DNA of 64,000 nt from an uncultured Pelagibacteraceae bacterium (GCA_902524545.1 CABZDW010000006.1:1-64000); one strand, 5' to 3'; counted from the stretch's first letter, positions 29,524 to 39,611 are shown. The notes: generated by a model from the letters alone, not told the origin. Translations and numbers: made by a program.

Positions 29524-30225
29524 ATGCAAAAAATTTTTAATTTTTTTCCACTTACTGTTTATAAATCAACGCTCTCAATTTCAGAAAATGAAAAAAAAGA
29601 AATGATCGAAGAAGTTCGATCAATGGAAAAAAAAAGTAAAAATTTAGACTACAAATCAGCAAGTAAAGCCTGGACAGGAGATACCCAAGGATTTGAATAT
29701 CTGCACAACAATCCAAAATTTAAAAATTTATTTATTCAAATTAATAATTGTATTTTGGAATATTTAGAGAGTTTATCAGTTAATCATAAAAAGCTTGATC
29801 TTTATTTTCAGAGATCTTGGGCAACAATTTCAAAAAAAACAGAACATATTGATAATCATTCACATGACCAATCACATATTTCTATTGCATTTTATTTGAG
29901 GAAGCAAAAAGATGATGCTAAAATTATGTTTTTTGATAATTCTAAACATAATGAATTTATTCCCCAATTATTTAATTCAAGATCATTAGCTAAAGAAAAT
30001 ATTTTTAAAAAAAGAGATATATTAAATTCAAGTAAAGTTGTATTTGATACCAAAGAAGATGATCTGTTAATATTTCCTTCAAAAACAATTCATGGTACAG
30101 AACAAGGCAAATCTAATTCTGAGAGGATATCAATTTCGGCGGATATAGTATTTTTAGCAAAAGACTCATCAACACTAGAACATTTAGTTCCACCAGTCGA
30201 AAATTGGAAAAAATTTTCTAATTGA
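29524..30225 (+). CDS. Putative 2OG-Fe(II) oxygenase family protein
   Basis: HxN/D..H pattern: HNHSHDQSHISIAFYLR-like core and IFPSKTIHGTEQGKSNSERISISADIVF. Confidence 0.65.
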   Translation: MQKIFNFFPLTVYKSTLSISENEKKEMIEEVRSMEKKSKNLDYKSASKAWTGDTQGFEYLHNNPKFKNLFIQINNCILEYLESLSVNHKKLDLYFQRSWATISKKTEHIDNHSHDQSHISIAFYLRKQKDDAKIMFFDNSKHNEFIPQLFNSRSLAKENIFKKRDILNSSKVVFDTKEDDLLIFPSKTIHGTEQGKSNSERISISADIVFLAKDSSTLEHLVPPVENWKKFSN

Positions 30226-30233
30226 TAAAAAGA

Positions 30234-31688
30234 TTAAGTACCACAAAAGGTTTTATACTCTTTTGAAGAACTGTCCATTTTTAGATATTCTGAAATATTG
30301 TCTTGTTGTGTATATGGTTTTTTTAAAATTTCTAAAAGTTTATTGAATGACTCAAAATTGTTGTCATAAGCGTTTTCTAATGACTCCTCAACTTTATGAT
30401 TTCTGGGTATCACAATAGGATTAGCACTTCTCATTAATTTTATATATTTTTTTGGATTGTTATCATTTAATTTTAATCTTTCTTGCCAATTTTTTTTCCA
30501 GTTTCGAAAATTATTATCATTATATATTTTGTCGTCATATTCTTTAAGATTCATTAAATGACAAAAGGTATTTGTGTAATCTACTTTGTTCTGATGCATC
30601 CAAGTAAGCAAATCAACTATTAAGAATTTGTCTTTATTATCTGTACCTAACAATCCAAGTTTTTTTCTCATCATGTTCAACCATTTTTCCTCATATTTTT
30701 CTCCAAATGTATCAATTAATTTTGTTGCACTTTTTATTGCTTCTTTTTCATTTTTGTCGATTAAACGGATTAAACATTCAGCAAATCTTGAAAGATTCCA
30801 TTTTGTAATAGCTGGTTGATTACAGTAAGCATATCTTCCCATCTTATCAATTGAGCTAAAAACAGTTTTCGGATCATATCTATCCATGAACGCACACGGA
30901 CCATAATCAATTGTTTCCCCTGAAATTGTCATATTGTCTGTATTCATAACACCATGAATAAAACCAACACGCATCCAATTGACGACAAGATCAATTTGTT
31001 TATCAATAAGAGTTTCCAAAAGGTCCAAAGCTTTATTTTTTGAATTATCCAGACTTGGATAATGTCTTTTAACAACATAATCTAATAAAGTTTCCAACTC
31101 ATTTTTTTTATCACGTGCTGCAACATATTGAAAAGTTCCAACTCTAATATGACTTGAAGCAACTCTTGTTAAGATAGCACCTTGTAATGGATTTTCTCTC
31201 ATTATTTTTTCACCTGTTTTAGCTACTGCCAAACTTCTTGTCGAAGGAATATCTAGATTATGCATTGCTTCACTAATTATATATTCTCTTAGCATTGGAC
31301 CTAGTGCAGCTCTACCATCACCATTTCTAGAAAATGCAGTTTTTCCAGAACCTTTAAATTGAATGTCATATCTCTTGTTGCTATTTGTCAAATGCTCTCC
31401 GATTAGGACTGCTCTTCCATCCCCCAACATTGTGAAATGTCCAAACTGGTGGCCTGCATAAGCCTGAGCAATCGCATTACTTCCCTCCGGAAGGATATTA
31501 CCACAAAATAAAGCTGACAAATCACTTTTATTAATTTTAGTAAAGTCTAGATTTAATTCTTTAGCCAAATCTTGATTTACTAAAACTAATTCTGGATTTT
31601 TTACAGCGACGGGTTCAATATGCTCTTTAAATACATTAGATAATCTTGAATAAGAATTATCAAAATTCCAATTTATAGTATTCTTCAT
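30234..31688 (-). CDS. selO: SelO/YdiU family protein adenylyltransferase
   Basis: AYAGHQFGHFTMLGDGRAVLIGE, FKGSGKTAFSRNGDGRAALGPMLREYIISEAMH, GVMNTDNMTISGETIDYGPCAFMD. Confidence 0.95.
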   Translation of the reverse strand: MKNTINWNFDNSYSRLSNVFKEHIEPVAVKNPELVLVNQDLAKELNLDFTKINKSDLSALFCGNILPEGSNAIAQAYAGHQFGHFTMLGDGRAVLIGEHLTNSNKRYDIQFKGSGKTAFSRNGDGRAALGPMLREYIISEAMHNLDIPSTRSLAVAKTGEKIMRENPLQGAILTRVASSHIRVGTFQYVAARDKKNELETLLDYVVKRHYPSLDNSKNKALDLLETLIDKQIDLVVNWMRVGFIHGVMNTDNMTISGETIDYGPCAFMDRYDPKTVFSSIDKMGRYAYCNQPAITKWNLSRFAECLIRLIDKNEKEAIKSATKLIDTFGEKYEEKWLNMMRKKLGLLGTDNKDKFLIVDLLTWMHQNKVDYTNTFCHLMNLKEYDDKIYNDNNFRNWKKNWQERLKLNDNNPKKYIKLMRSANPIVIPRNHKVEESLENAYDNNFESFNKLLEILKKPYTQQDNISEYLKMDSSSKEYKTFCGT

Positions 31689-31694
31689 AAAGAT

Positions 31695-32270
31695 TTATTG
31701 ACTCCAAATTCTTTTTAAAATTTCTTCTCTTCCACAAGCTTTTTTATAGCTAAGATATCTTTGTAATTTAATTTTATAAAAATCTTGATGGTATTCCTCT
31801 GCTTTATAAAATTTTTCAAAATTTCTTACATAAGTAACAACTTTTTTATCAAATTTTTTTTCCAACGCTATTATATCTTTTTCTATCAAAGTTTTTTCTT
31901 CTTCACTTTGATAAAATGCAACAGATCTATAGCTATATCCTTTATCACAAAATTGGCCATAGGCATCAAATGGATCAATATTAATCCAAAAATTTTTTAA
32001 CAATTCTTCATATGAAATAATTTCTTTGTCATAAATTATTTCTACAACTTCAAAGTGTCCAGTCTTTCCATATGTTACCTCTTTATAAGTTGGGTTTTCA
32101 GTGATACCACCTGAATATCCAGAAATAACTTCTTCAACCCCTTTTAATTTTTCAAACGACTCTTCAACACACCAAAAACATCCACCAGCAAAATATGCAT
32201 TATCTTTTTGAGCAGAATGAGAAAAATTTGAATTGATTAAAAAAAAGAGAATTATAAAAAAATATTTCAT
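31695..32270 (-). CDS. msrA: Peptide-methionine (S)-S-oxide reductase
   Basis: AYFAGGCFWCVEESFEKLKGVEEVISGYSGG. Confidence 0.95.
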   Translation of the reverse strand: MKYFFIILFFLINSNFSHSAQKDNAYFAGGCFWCVEESFEKLKGVEEVISGYSGGITENPTYKEVTYGKTGHFEVVEIIYDKEIISYEELLKNFWINIDPFDAYGQFCDKGYSYRSVAFYQSEEEKTLIEKDIIALEKKFDKKVVTYVRNFEKFYKAEEYHQDFYKIKLQRYLSYKKACGREEILKRIWSQ

Positions 32271-32311
32271 TAAATATCATAAACAAATTCATTATGATAA
32301 GTCCAGATTAT

Positions 32312-32341
32312 AAAGGTAGCTACTTTTCAGTAACTACCTTT
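32312..32341. terminator. Stem-loop between fdh and msrA
   Basis: AAAGGTAG.TACT-TTTC-AGTA.CTACCTTT inverted repeat; weak U-tract on the minus strand. Confidence 0.4.
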
Positions 32342-32354
32342 AATAAGTTAAGAA

Positions 32355-33554
32355 TTATTTTTTTTTATATTTGGCTGCTTCTTCTGATCCGCCTGTAGCT
32401 GAACCTTTACTATATGAGTGAGCACCCATACCAGCTAACTGACCATCTTTAACAATTAGATATTGATTTCTAATCTCTTTACCTTCAAAGAAACATTCTA
32501 GTATCTCTCTTACTCCATCAGCATATCTTGATTGGGCTGTCAAAGAGGTTCCTGAAGTATGAGGTGTCATACCATGATGCGGCATGTTTCTCCACGCGTG
32601 ATCATTAGGTGCTGGCTGGGGAAACCACACATCTCCCGCATAACCACTTAATTGTCCACTCTTTAATGCTTTTGCAATTGCATCACGATTACAGATTTTT
32701 CCTCTTGCAGTGTTTACAATGTAAGCACCTTTTTTCATTTTACTTATCATTGTATCATCAAATAGATTTTCTGTTTCAGGATGAAGAGGGCAATTAATTG
32801 TTACCACATCACAGACTTTTACCATTGATTCTACTGACTCATGAAAAGTAAGATTCAATTCTTTTTCAACTGAATCAGGTAGTTTATGTCTATCAAAATA
32901 GTGTAAATGAACATCGAATGGCTTCATTTTTCTTAAAGCATCTAATCCAATACGTCCTGCAGCAACTGTTCCAATATGCATACCCTCAACGTCATATGAT
33001 CGTTGCACGGCATCAGCAATATTCCAACCACCCTCATTAACAATTCTATGTTGATTATGATAATCTCTAACCATCGAAACAATCATCATAACAATGTGTT
33101 CTGCCACCGATCTAGAATTACAGTAAGTTACCTCAACAACATCGATTTTATTATCCATTGCAGCTTGTAAATCAACGTGGTCTGAACCAATTCCTGCTGT
33201 GATTGCCATCTTAAGATTTTTAGCTTTAGCGATTCTCTCTTTTGTTAAATAATATGGAAAGAAAGGTTGAGAAATAACAATGTCAGCATCAACAATGTGT
33301 TTATCAGCTTCACATCCGTCTCCATCTTTACTGTTAGTTACTACTAATTCATGACCATTACTTTCCAAAAATTTTCTTAATCCAAGCTCCCCAGATACAC
33401 AACCGAGTAATTGTCCAGGAGTATAATCTCTCCCTTTTGGTGAAGGTAAAGTCATTCCATCTGGATATTTATCTATCTTAGGTAGTTGTGAAAGTGCATA
33501 TGATTTTGGCATTCCACCTTTTGGATCATCGTATAAAACGCATAATATTTTCAT
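32355..33554 (-). CDS. fdh: NAD-dependent formate dehydrogenase (D-2-hydroxyacid dehydrogenase fold)
   Basis: LKMAITAGIGSDHVDLQAA, YCNSRSVAEHIVMMIVSMVRDY, NCPLHPETENLFDD, GYAGDVWFPQPAPNDHAWRNMPHHGMTPHTSGT. Confidence 0.92.
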   Translation of the reverse strand: MKILCVLYDDPKGGMPKSYALSQLPKIDKYPDGMTLPSPKGRDYTPGQLLGCVSGELGLRKFLESNGHELVVTNSKDGDGCEADKHIVDADIVISQPFFPYYLTKERIAKAKNLKMAITAGIGSDHVDLQAAMDNKIDVVEVTYCNSRSVAEHIVMMIVSMVRDYHNQHRIVNEGGWNIADAVQRSYDVEGMHIGTVAAGRIGLDALRKMKPFDVHLHYFDRHKLPDSVEKELNLTFHESVESMVKVCDVVTINCPLHPETENLFDDTMISKMKKGAYIVNTARGKICNRDAIAKALKSGQLSGYAGDVWFPQPAPNDHAWRNMPHHGMTPHTSGTSLTAQSRYADGVREILECFFEGKEIRNQYLIVKDGQLAGMGAHSYSKGSATGGSEEAAKYKKK

Positions 33555-33623
33555 TTATTCTCCTGTATAATTATAAATTTATAAGCTATATCTAACCTCA
33601 TTTTGAGATCCCAAGCAAACAAA

Positions 33624-34088
33624 TTATTCTAAGTTTGGATAGGACTTTTTCAAAATAAATTTGTTAATAATTATTGCAAAAATAATAATTATTACTGACC
33701 CTGATATTACAGGACTTAGTAAGTAATTATAAGATACACCACCTATAATAACAATGATTGGATTGCCACCTGCTGGTGGATGAGTGATATTTAACAAGAT
33801 CATAAGTCCAACCCCAAATCCTACAGCCAATGGAATAGTTAAAAAAATTGGTAATGGAACAAAGTGTAAAAAAAGTAAACCTACAATTGAAGTGATTAAA
33901 TGACCAAAAAAAACATTTTTCGGTTGAGCAAATGGACTTTCGGGATATCCGTAAAGAAGTACCATTGACGAGCCAAATGAGGCTAATAAAAAAATTCCAA
34001 ATTCGGCTCTATAAGTTAAAAAAGTTAAAATTCCAATCGTAATAATAGAAAATAACCCAGCTAAAAAAGATTGTTTTGGATTACCCAT
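33624..34088 (-). CDS. HPP family membrane protein
   Basis: FGSSMVLLYGYPESPFAQPKN, THPPAGGNPIIVI. Confidence 0.88.
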   Translation of the reverse strand: MGNPKQSFLAGLFSIITIGILTFLTYRAEFGIFLLASFGSSMVLLYGYPESPFAQPKNVFFGHLITSIVGLLFLHFVPLPIFLTIPLAVGFGVGLMILLNITHPPAGGNPIIVIIGGVSYNYLLSPVISGSVIIIIFAIIINKFILKKSYPNLE

Positions 34089-34091
34089 ATA

Positions 34092-34490
34092 TTAACTCGA
34101 TACTATTTTTTTTAAAGCTTTGAAAGGTAACATTATACAATCTTTTTTGTTAATATTTTTCTTTTTAATTAGCTTTTTTAGAGAAATTAATTTCTTATCA
34201 GAAACTTTATAATTATCATCAAAATAAAATTCAGCCTCATCACATAAATTATTAATTTTTTCTTTTTGATTATTTATTGAAATTTTTGACAATAAACTAG
34301 CTGACGCTTGGCAGTATATACAAGATTTTCCCTGATATCCAAAGTCTAAGATTTTTTTATTCTTAATTAAAAGCTCTATTTGCATTTCATCTCCACACAA
34401 AGAATTTTTTAACTTTGAAATATGTGTTTTCTTCTCAATATTTCTATTATTATCTGTGTCAGCAGCAATTTTTAGCACCTCTAAATCCAT
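34092..34490 (-). CDS. SufU/NifU-N-like Fe-S scaffold protein
   Basis: LCGDEMQIELLIKNKKILDFGYQGKSCIYCQASASLLS and third Cys DCIMLPFKAL; start chosen at MDLEVLKI. Confidence 0.75.
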   Translation of the reverse strand: MDLEVLKIAADTDNNRNIEKKTHISKLKNSLCGDEMQIELLIKNKKILDFGYQGKSCIYCQASASLLSKISINNQKEKINNLCDEAEFYFDDNYKVSDKKLISLKKLIKKKNINKKDCIMLPFKALKKIVSS

Positions 34491-34686
34491 ATTAACTTTA
34501 ATTACATAACAAATAAAAACCAATCAAGACTTTATTCAAAATTCGTTAAACACAACTTTAAATGGAATAATAAATTTTAAGATCAAATTATTGATTGTTT
34601 TTTTAGCAAACTCTTCTAACGAAATTCGTGCTCATAACTATCTCATTTTTGTTGTAGTTATAAATTTTTAGATCTAATCTTCCGAG

Positions 34687-35592
34687 ATGATTGAATTAAA
34701 AAATCCAAAAATCGCAGTTCCAGTCGTCTTGTTTGCAGGAATTCTATGGTCATTTGGTCCTCTTGTTGTGAGATATATGGATAATCCAAATCAAGTACCA
34801 TGGCAATATATATTTGGAAGAGGGCTTACAATTTTTATTCTTTTGAATCTTTATCTTTATTTTGAAGAAGGGATTAAATTTTATAAAAATTATTTGAAGA
34901 TGGGATATTCAGGACTTATTGGTGGAACCGGGTTAGGAATTGCCATGATAAGTTTTATTTACTCAATTACTAATACCTCAGCTGCAATCACTTTACTTTG
35001 TTTGGCTGCAATGCCTTTTTTTACGGCACTTCTTGCCTTTCTATTTCTTAAGGAAAAAATTTCATTAAATGTTTGGATTTCTATTTTAATTGCAACTATT
35101 GGTATTATAATTATGGCTTTTGGTAGCTCTGGATCCAATTCTGTGGTTGGTTTTATTTTTGGAATGCTCTCGTCGATAGGATTTTCAGTTTTTTCTGTCA
35201 CCTTAAGGTGGAGAACAGAGACACCAAAGTTTACAACAGTAGCTTTTTCAGGATTTTTTTGTTTAGTTTTCGCGTCTATAATACTTTTAAGCACCAAACA
35301 GGTATTTTTTTCAACAAGTTATAACGGTGCATTATTTTCTCTTCATGGAACGTTAGTTTGTTTAGGATTAATTTTATATTCTATTGGTTCAAAAGCTATT
35401 CCAGCTGCTGAATTAACATTGTTGTCATTAACTGAAGTTATTGGTGGAATTTTTTGGGTTTGGTTACCTATATTAGGTATAAATGAAATACCTGATACTC
35501 CTACAATAGTCGGAGGTTTTTTTCTATTTATTTCATTAATTTATTATAGTTTATTAATGCGTTGGAATAAAAGATTTATAGCTTTAAATTAA
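34687..35592 (+). CDS. EamA/DMT family transporter
   Basis: 10-TM EamA duplicate architecture. Confidence 0.85.
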   Translation: MIELKNPKIAVPVVLFAGILWSFGPLVVRYMDNPNQVPWQYIFGRGLTIFILLNLYLYFEEGIKFYKNYLKMGYSGLIGGTGLGIAMISFIYSITNTSAAITLLCLAAMPFFTALLAFLFLKEKISLNVWISILIATIGIIIMAFGSSGSNSVVGFIFGMLSSIGFSVFSVTLRWRTETPKFTTVAFSGFFCLVFASIILLSTKQVFFSTSYNGALFSLHGTLVCLGLILYSIGSKAIPAAELTLLSLTEVIGGIFWVWLPILGINEIPDTPTIVGGFFLFISLIYYSLLMRWNKRFIALN

Positions 35593-35601
35593 TCTAGAAA
35601 C

Positions 35602-36723
35602 ATGAGTAAAGATAAAGTTATTGTTAATAGCTGGAATGAGTGGGATCCACTTAAACATGTTATTGTAGGAAAAGCAGATGGTTGCTGTATACCTGCTCCA
35701 GAACCTGCTTTAGATGCTAAAGTGCCTGAGGACTCAGCCATGAAAGGTTCTTATGGACCCCGAACTAAAGATACAATTGATAAAGCAAATGAATTATTAA
35801 ATAATTTTGCAGCAATGCTGGAAAAAAGAGGAATCAAAGTTGATCGACCTGTACCACTTAATCATAACCAAAAAATTTCTACTCCTGATTGGGCAGTCAA
35901 TAGTATGTTTGGCTGTATGCCTGCAAGAGATATTATACTTACAGTTGGTAATGAAATGCTTGAGGCCACAATGAGTTATAGGTGTAGATGGTTTGAATAT
36001 TTAAATTACAGACCTCTAATTAAAAAATACTTTGAACAAGACAAGAATATGCGTCATGAAACTGCACCAAAGCCAAGGTTAACAGACGCTGATTACCATG
36101 AAGATTATTTGTCAGACAAAATTGGAGTTCTAAAGAGACTTGAATGGACCGAGAAAAAATTTTTTGTAACAACAGAAGAAGAACCACTATTTGATGCTGC
36201 AGACGTTCTTAGATTTGGTAAAGACTTAGTTGTACAACACGGTTTTACAACAAATTTGAAGGGAATTGATTGGCTTAAAAGACATTTTAAAAATCATAGA
36301 GTTCACGCAGTAAACTTTCCTGGTGATCCGTATCCAATTCATATTGACGCAACTTTTACACCAATCAAAGAAGGGCTAATTATAAATAACCCTCAAAGGA
36401 GACTACCACAAGAGCAAAGAAAATTGTTTGAAGATAATGGATGGGAAATAATAGATAGCGCACAACCAGCGCATAATGAACCACCACCTCTTTGCTATTC
36501 GTCTGTATGGTTGTCAATGAATGTTTTAGTGCTTGATCCAAAAACAGTATGTGTTGAAAAAAGTGAAACTTATCAAGCCGAACAACTTAATAAATTAGGC
36601 ATGGAAGTTATTCCTGTAGATCTAAGAGATGCTTATGCTTTTGGAGGAGGCGTTCATTGTTGTACAGCTGATGTTTATAGAGAAGGTGATTTAAAGGACT
36701 ATTTTCCTAAACAAAGAAATTAG
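35602..36723 (+). CDS. Glycine amidinotransferase-like protein (AGAT family)
   Basis: NSWNEWDPLKHVIVGKADGCCIPAPEP, FGCMPARDIILTVGNEMLEATMSYRCRWFEY, GGGVHCCTADVYR active-site Cys. Confidence 0.88.
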   Translation: MSKDKVIVNSWNEWDPLKHVIVGKADGCCIPAPEPALDAKVPEDSAMKGSYGPRTKDTIDKANELLNNFAAMLEKRGIKVDRPVPLNHNQKISTPDWAVNSMFGCMPARDIILTVGNEMLEATMSYRCRWFEYLNYRPLIKKYFEQDKNMRHETAPKPRLTDADYHEDYLSDKIGVLKRLEWTEKKFFVTTEEEPLFDAADVLRFGKDLVVQHGFTTNLKGIDWLKRHFKNHRVHAVNFPGDPYPIHIDATFTPIKEGLIINNPQRRLPQEQRKLFEDNGWEIIDSAQPAHNEPPPLCYSSVWLSMNVLVLDPKTVCVEKSETYQAEQLNKLGMEVIPVDLRDAYAFGGGVHCCTADVYREGDLKDYFPKQRN

Positions 36724-37457
36724 TTTTCTTTTGCTACATCTATTTTAAATTTTTCTAATCCTGAGGAAAAGTTTTTATCAACATTACTCTCTTTTTTCTC
36801 AAATGATTTTAATTTTTCTACTTCCCTTTGTCTTAACCTTTCCTCTCTTAAATTTTCCCTATGCTCTTTTGCTTTTTGCTCTTTATCGAATTTTTCTTCC
36901 CATTCTCTGATTTTTATATACTCCAATTCTTTTTGTTTTTCCTCTTCTTCTTTAATCATTTTTAAAGCTCTTTCTTTTCTTCTTTTCTCTTTGAGCTCAA
37001 AGTTTCTTTGTTCTTCTTCTCTAACTTTTAAATCAATATCTTTTCTATTTTGAGCCTCTTCTCTTAATTTTTGATCTTTTTCTTTGGCTCTTAATTCTTT
37101 ACTTATTGATATTAATTCTTCATCTTTTTTAACTAATCTTGTAGCTTCTAATTTTTGAGAATCTTCTTTAACTTTAATTTCTTTCTCTTTTAATTTTAAT
37201 TCATCTTCTACAAGTTTTAACTTGTTAGTCTCTTTAATTAGCCTCTCCTCCCAAACCTTGAGTTCTTTTCTCTCTTTTTGAATCAGATTTTTTTCTTTTA
37301 GTTTTTCTAATTTAATTTCTTTAATTTTATTAAGTTCTTTATTTTTTTTGTAATTAGAAAATGCATTACTTAAAAAAGATTTTGTAGCAAAAGTACTTAC
37401 TTTAGGTATTCCCGTCTTCTTTTTTGAATTTTTATGTCTAATTTTTTTTTTAATCAT
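36720..37457 (-). CDS. Lys/Glu-rich charged coiled-coil or single-alpha-helix protein
   Basis: About 200 aa almost entirely K/E/R/L with no signal peptide or recognised domain. Confidence 0.7.
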   Translation of the reverse strand: MIKKKIRHKNSKKKTGIPKVSTFATKSFLSNAFSNYKKNKELNKIKEIKLEKLKEKNLIQKERKELKVWEERLIKETNKLKLVEDELKLKEKEIKVKEDSQKLEATRLVKKDEELISISKELRAKEKDQKLREEAQNRKDIDLKVREEEQRNFELKEKRRKERALKMIKEEEEKQKELEYIKIREWEEKFDKEQKAKEHRENLREERLRQREVEKLKSFEKKESNVDKNFSSGLEKFKIDVAKEN

Positions 37458-37631
37458 TTTTTTAAAAGCTTATTGAAACAAATATTTTAAATATTTTCAA
37501 TAATACAGTTTAATATCTTTTAGAAATGTTGATTATTTTGAGTTTCAACCTACAAGTGATTAATTTCATTTTTAAATGAGAAATAGCATAATTTTTTTGC
37601 ATTAAATTAATCTAAACATTATTAAAGCTCA

Positions 37632-38267
37632 GTGAAAAAATTTAAAAAATTAATTATTGCCTGTGATGGGGAGTCGGCTAGTGGAAAAAGCACAGCCGCA
37701 AAACTTATTTCTAAAAAATACGGATTATTATTAATAAACTCAGGATTGTTATATCGTTTTGCCAGTAAAGAAATAATCAATAATAACCCAAAAAATAAAG
37801 TTACATTTTTAAAAAAAAAATTTAGAAATATTTCATACAAAAAAATTGTAAAATTAAATTTACACTCTGAAGAGATTAGTAACCATGTTGCTCTTCTCGC
37901 CAAAAATAACAATGTGAGAAAAATAGTAAATTTTTTTCAGAGAAAATTAATTAAAACAAATAAAAAAATTTGTGTAGAGGGAAGAGATATTGCTAGTAAA
38001 ATATTAGCCAAAAATCCAAAATATGATCTAGCTTTTTATTTTAAATGTAATATTAAGATTGCAAGTTATAGAAGGTGGATGGATGTCAAAAAAAAAGTTT
38101 CCCTAAAAACAGTGAAAAAATCTTTAATTAATAGAACTTATATGGACAAAAAAAGAAAACATAGTCCTTTAATTAAAGTAAGTGATGCAATTTTGATAAG
38201 AACAGATAGATTAAATAAAAAACAAGTTTTATCTAAAATGTCTGAGCACATAGAGAAGTTTAATTAA
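37632..38267 (+). CDS. cmk: Cytidylate kinase-like protein (GTG start)
   Basis: IACDGESASGKSTAAKLISKKYGLLLINSGLLYR, CVEGRDIASKI. Confidence 0.82.
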   Translation: MKKFKKLIIACDGESASGKSTAAKLISKKYGLLLINSGLLYRFASKEIINNNPKNKVTFLKKKFRNISYKKIVKLNLHSEEISNHVALLAKNNNVRKIVNFFQRKLIKTNKKICVEGRDIASKILAKNPKYDLAFYFKCNIKIASYRRWMDVKKKVSLKTVKKSLINRTYMDKKRKHSPLIKVSDAILIRTDRLNKKQVLSKMSEHIEKFN

Positions 38268-38269
38268 AA

Positions 38270-39553
38270 CTATTTAATTTCATCTTTAATTGGCTCTTCA
38301 ATAGGCTCTGTGGTAGGATTTAGCTCAATTCCAGCTGGTGTAATTGTTTGAGGCATTGCTACAAATTGAGAGTCTGGATTCTCTACTGTTTTTCTGATCC
38401 TCATTCTATAAATTCCAAAAAGACCTATTAAAGAATGAAAAATAAACAAAAAAACAAAAAATCCATTAGAACCAACTAAATCCATAAATATTGAACATAA
38501 AAAAGGGCCACTCATTGCACCCAAACCAAATGTGAATTGAAGACCCGCCCCTGCAGCAACAAATTTATCTTTTGTGATATAATCATTGGTATGCGCAAGA
38601 ATTAATGAAAACATGGGCAAACTACAAAAAGAAAACAAAATAAAAAATATGTAAAACCATTTTTTACTTGTCGCCAATCCATCAGGCAAATACATTTGCC
38701 CTGATACAAATATTGTGATTAAAGCAAAAGTTGCAGCTCCAAAAGTTGACATAACGATTACCTTTCTTCTATCATAAACATCAGATATTTTTCCGATAGG
38801 AAATTGGGCAATTGCACCAGAAATTGCTAGAAGAAAAGTTACAATTGAAATCTCTAAAATAGTAAAATTCATTGATGTTGCATAAACTGCTAGTAAAGTG
38901 AATAAAGCAGATTGTATTGTCCCATAAAAAAAAGAACTTACTATTCCAAATGGGGACACCTTATAAAGCTCATTAAAAGTCATAACATTAATCTTTTTAA
39001 AAGTCGGTGGTTTTTTTTTAGTTAGTAAAATAGGTATTAATGCTGCTGAAGTGATTACAGAAACTAATATGAATGGTTGAAAATTTTTTGGAGTACTAAA
39101 ATTTAACAAAAACATTCCAATACCAATTGACCCATAAAGGATGACCATATAAATTGATAAAACACTTCCTCTATTTTTATTAGTGGATCTATCATTAAGC
39201 CAACTTTCTGCGACTGTGTACATACAAACCATGCTTACTCCAGTTAATAGTCTTAAAAGGAACCATATAAATGGATGAATTAAAATTGAGTGAACTAGAA
39301 TTGTTAATGATGCTAAAGATGCGAATGCTGCAAAAACTCTCACATGACCAACTCTTGAAATAATATTAGGAATTGTCGCTGCGCCTATAAAATATCCAAT
39401 AAAATAACCTGACATCAAAAAACCGGTTGCTGTCAAACTAAATTCTTCCTGAACTGCTCTTACTCCAAGTAATGATCCTTGAAAGCCATAAGCCATCATT
39501 ATAAAGCTCATACCTAAAAATAATGCCCAAGAATTCTTTAAAACTTTATACAT
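38270..39553 (-). CDS. MFS transporter (YcaD-like)
   Basis: 12-TM MFS; GAIAQFPIGKISDVYDRRKVI. Confidence 0.85.
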   Translation of the reverse strand: MYKVLKNSWALFLGMSFIMMAYGFQGSLLGVRAVQEEFSLTATGFLMSGYFIGYFIGAATIPNIISRVGHVRVFAAFASLASLTILVHSILIHPFIWFLLRLLTGVSMVCMYTVAESWLNDRSTNKNRGSVLSIYMVILYGSIGIGMFLLNFSTPKNFQPFILVSVITSAALIPILLTKKKPPTFKKINVMTFNELYKVSPFGIVSSFFYGTIQSALFTLLAVYATSMNFTILEISIVTFLLAISGAIAQFPIGKISDVYDRRKVIVMSTFGAATFALITIFVSGQMYLPDGLATSKKWFYIFFILFSFCSLPMFSLILAHTNDYITKDKFVAAGAGLQFTFGLGAMSGPFLCSIFMDLVGSNGFFVFLFIFHSLIGLFGIYRMRIRKTVENPDSQFVAMPQTITPAGIELNPTTEPIEEPIKDEIK

Positions 39554-39611
39554 AAAAGTGCGCTAATTATCTGCGATCTATTAGTAAATCAAGACTTAAT
39601 TGTGACAGTAA

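Noticed and set aside
34540-34629. AATTCGTTA / TAACGAAATT imperfect inverted repeat between divergent genes
   Set aside because: Imperfect, 70 nt apart and expected by chance in AT-rich sequence
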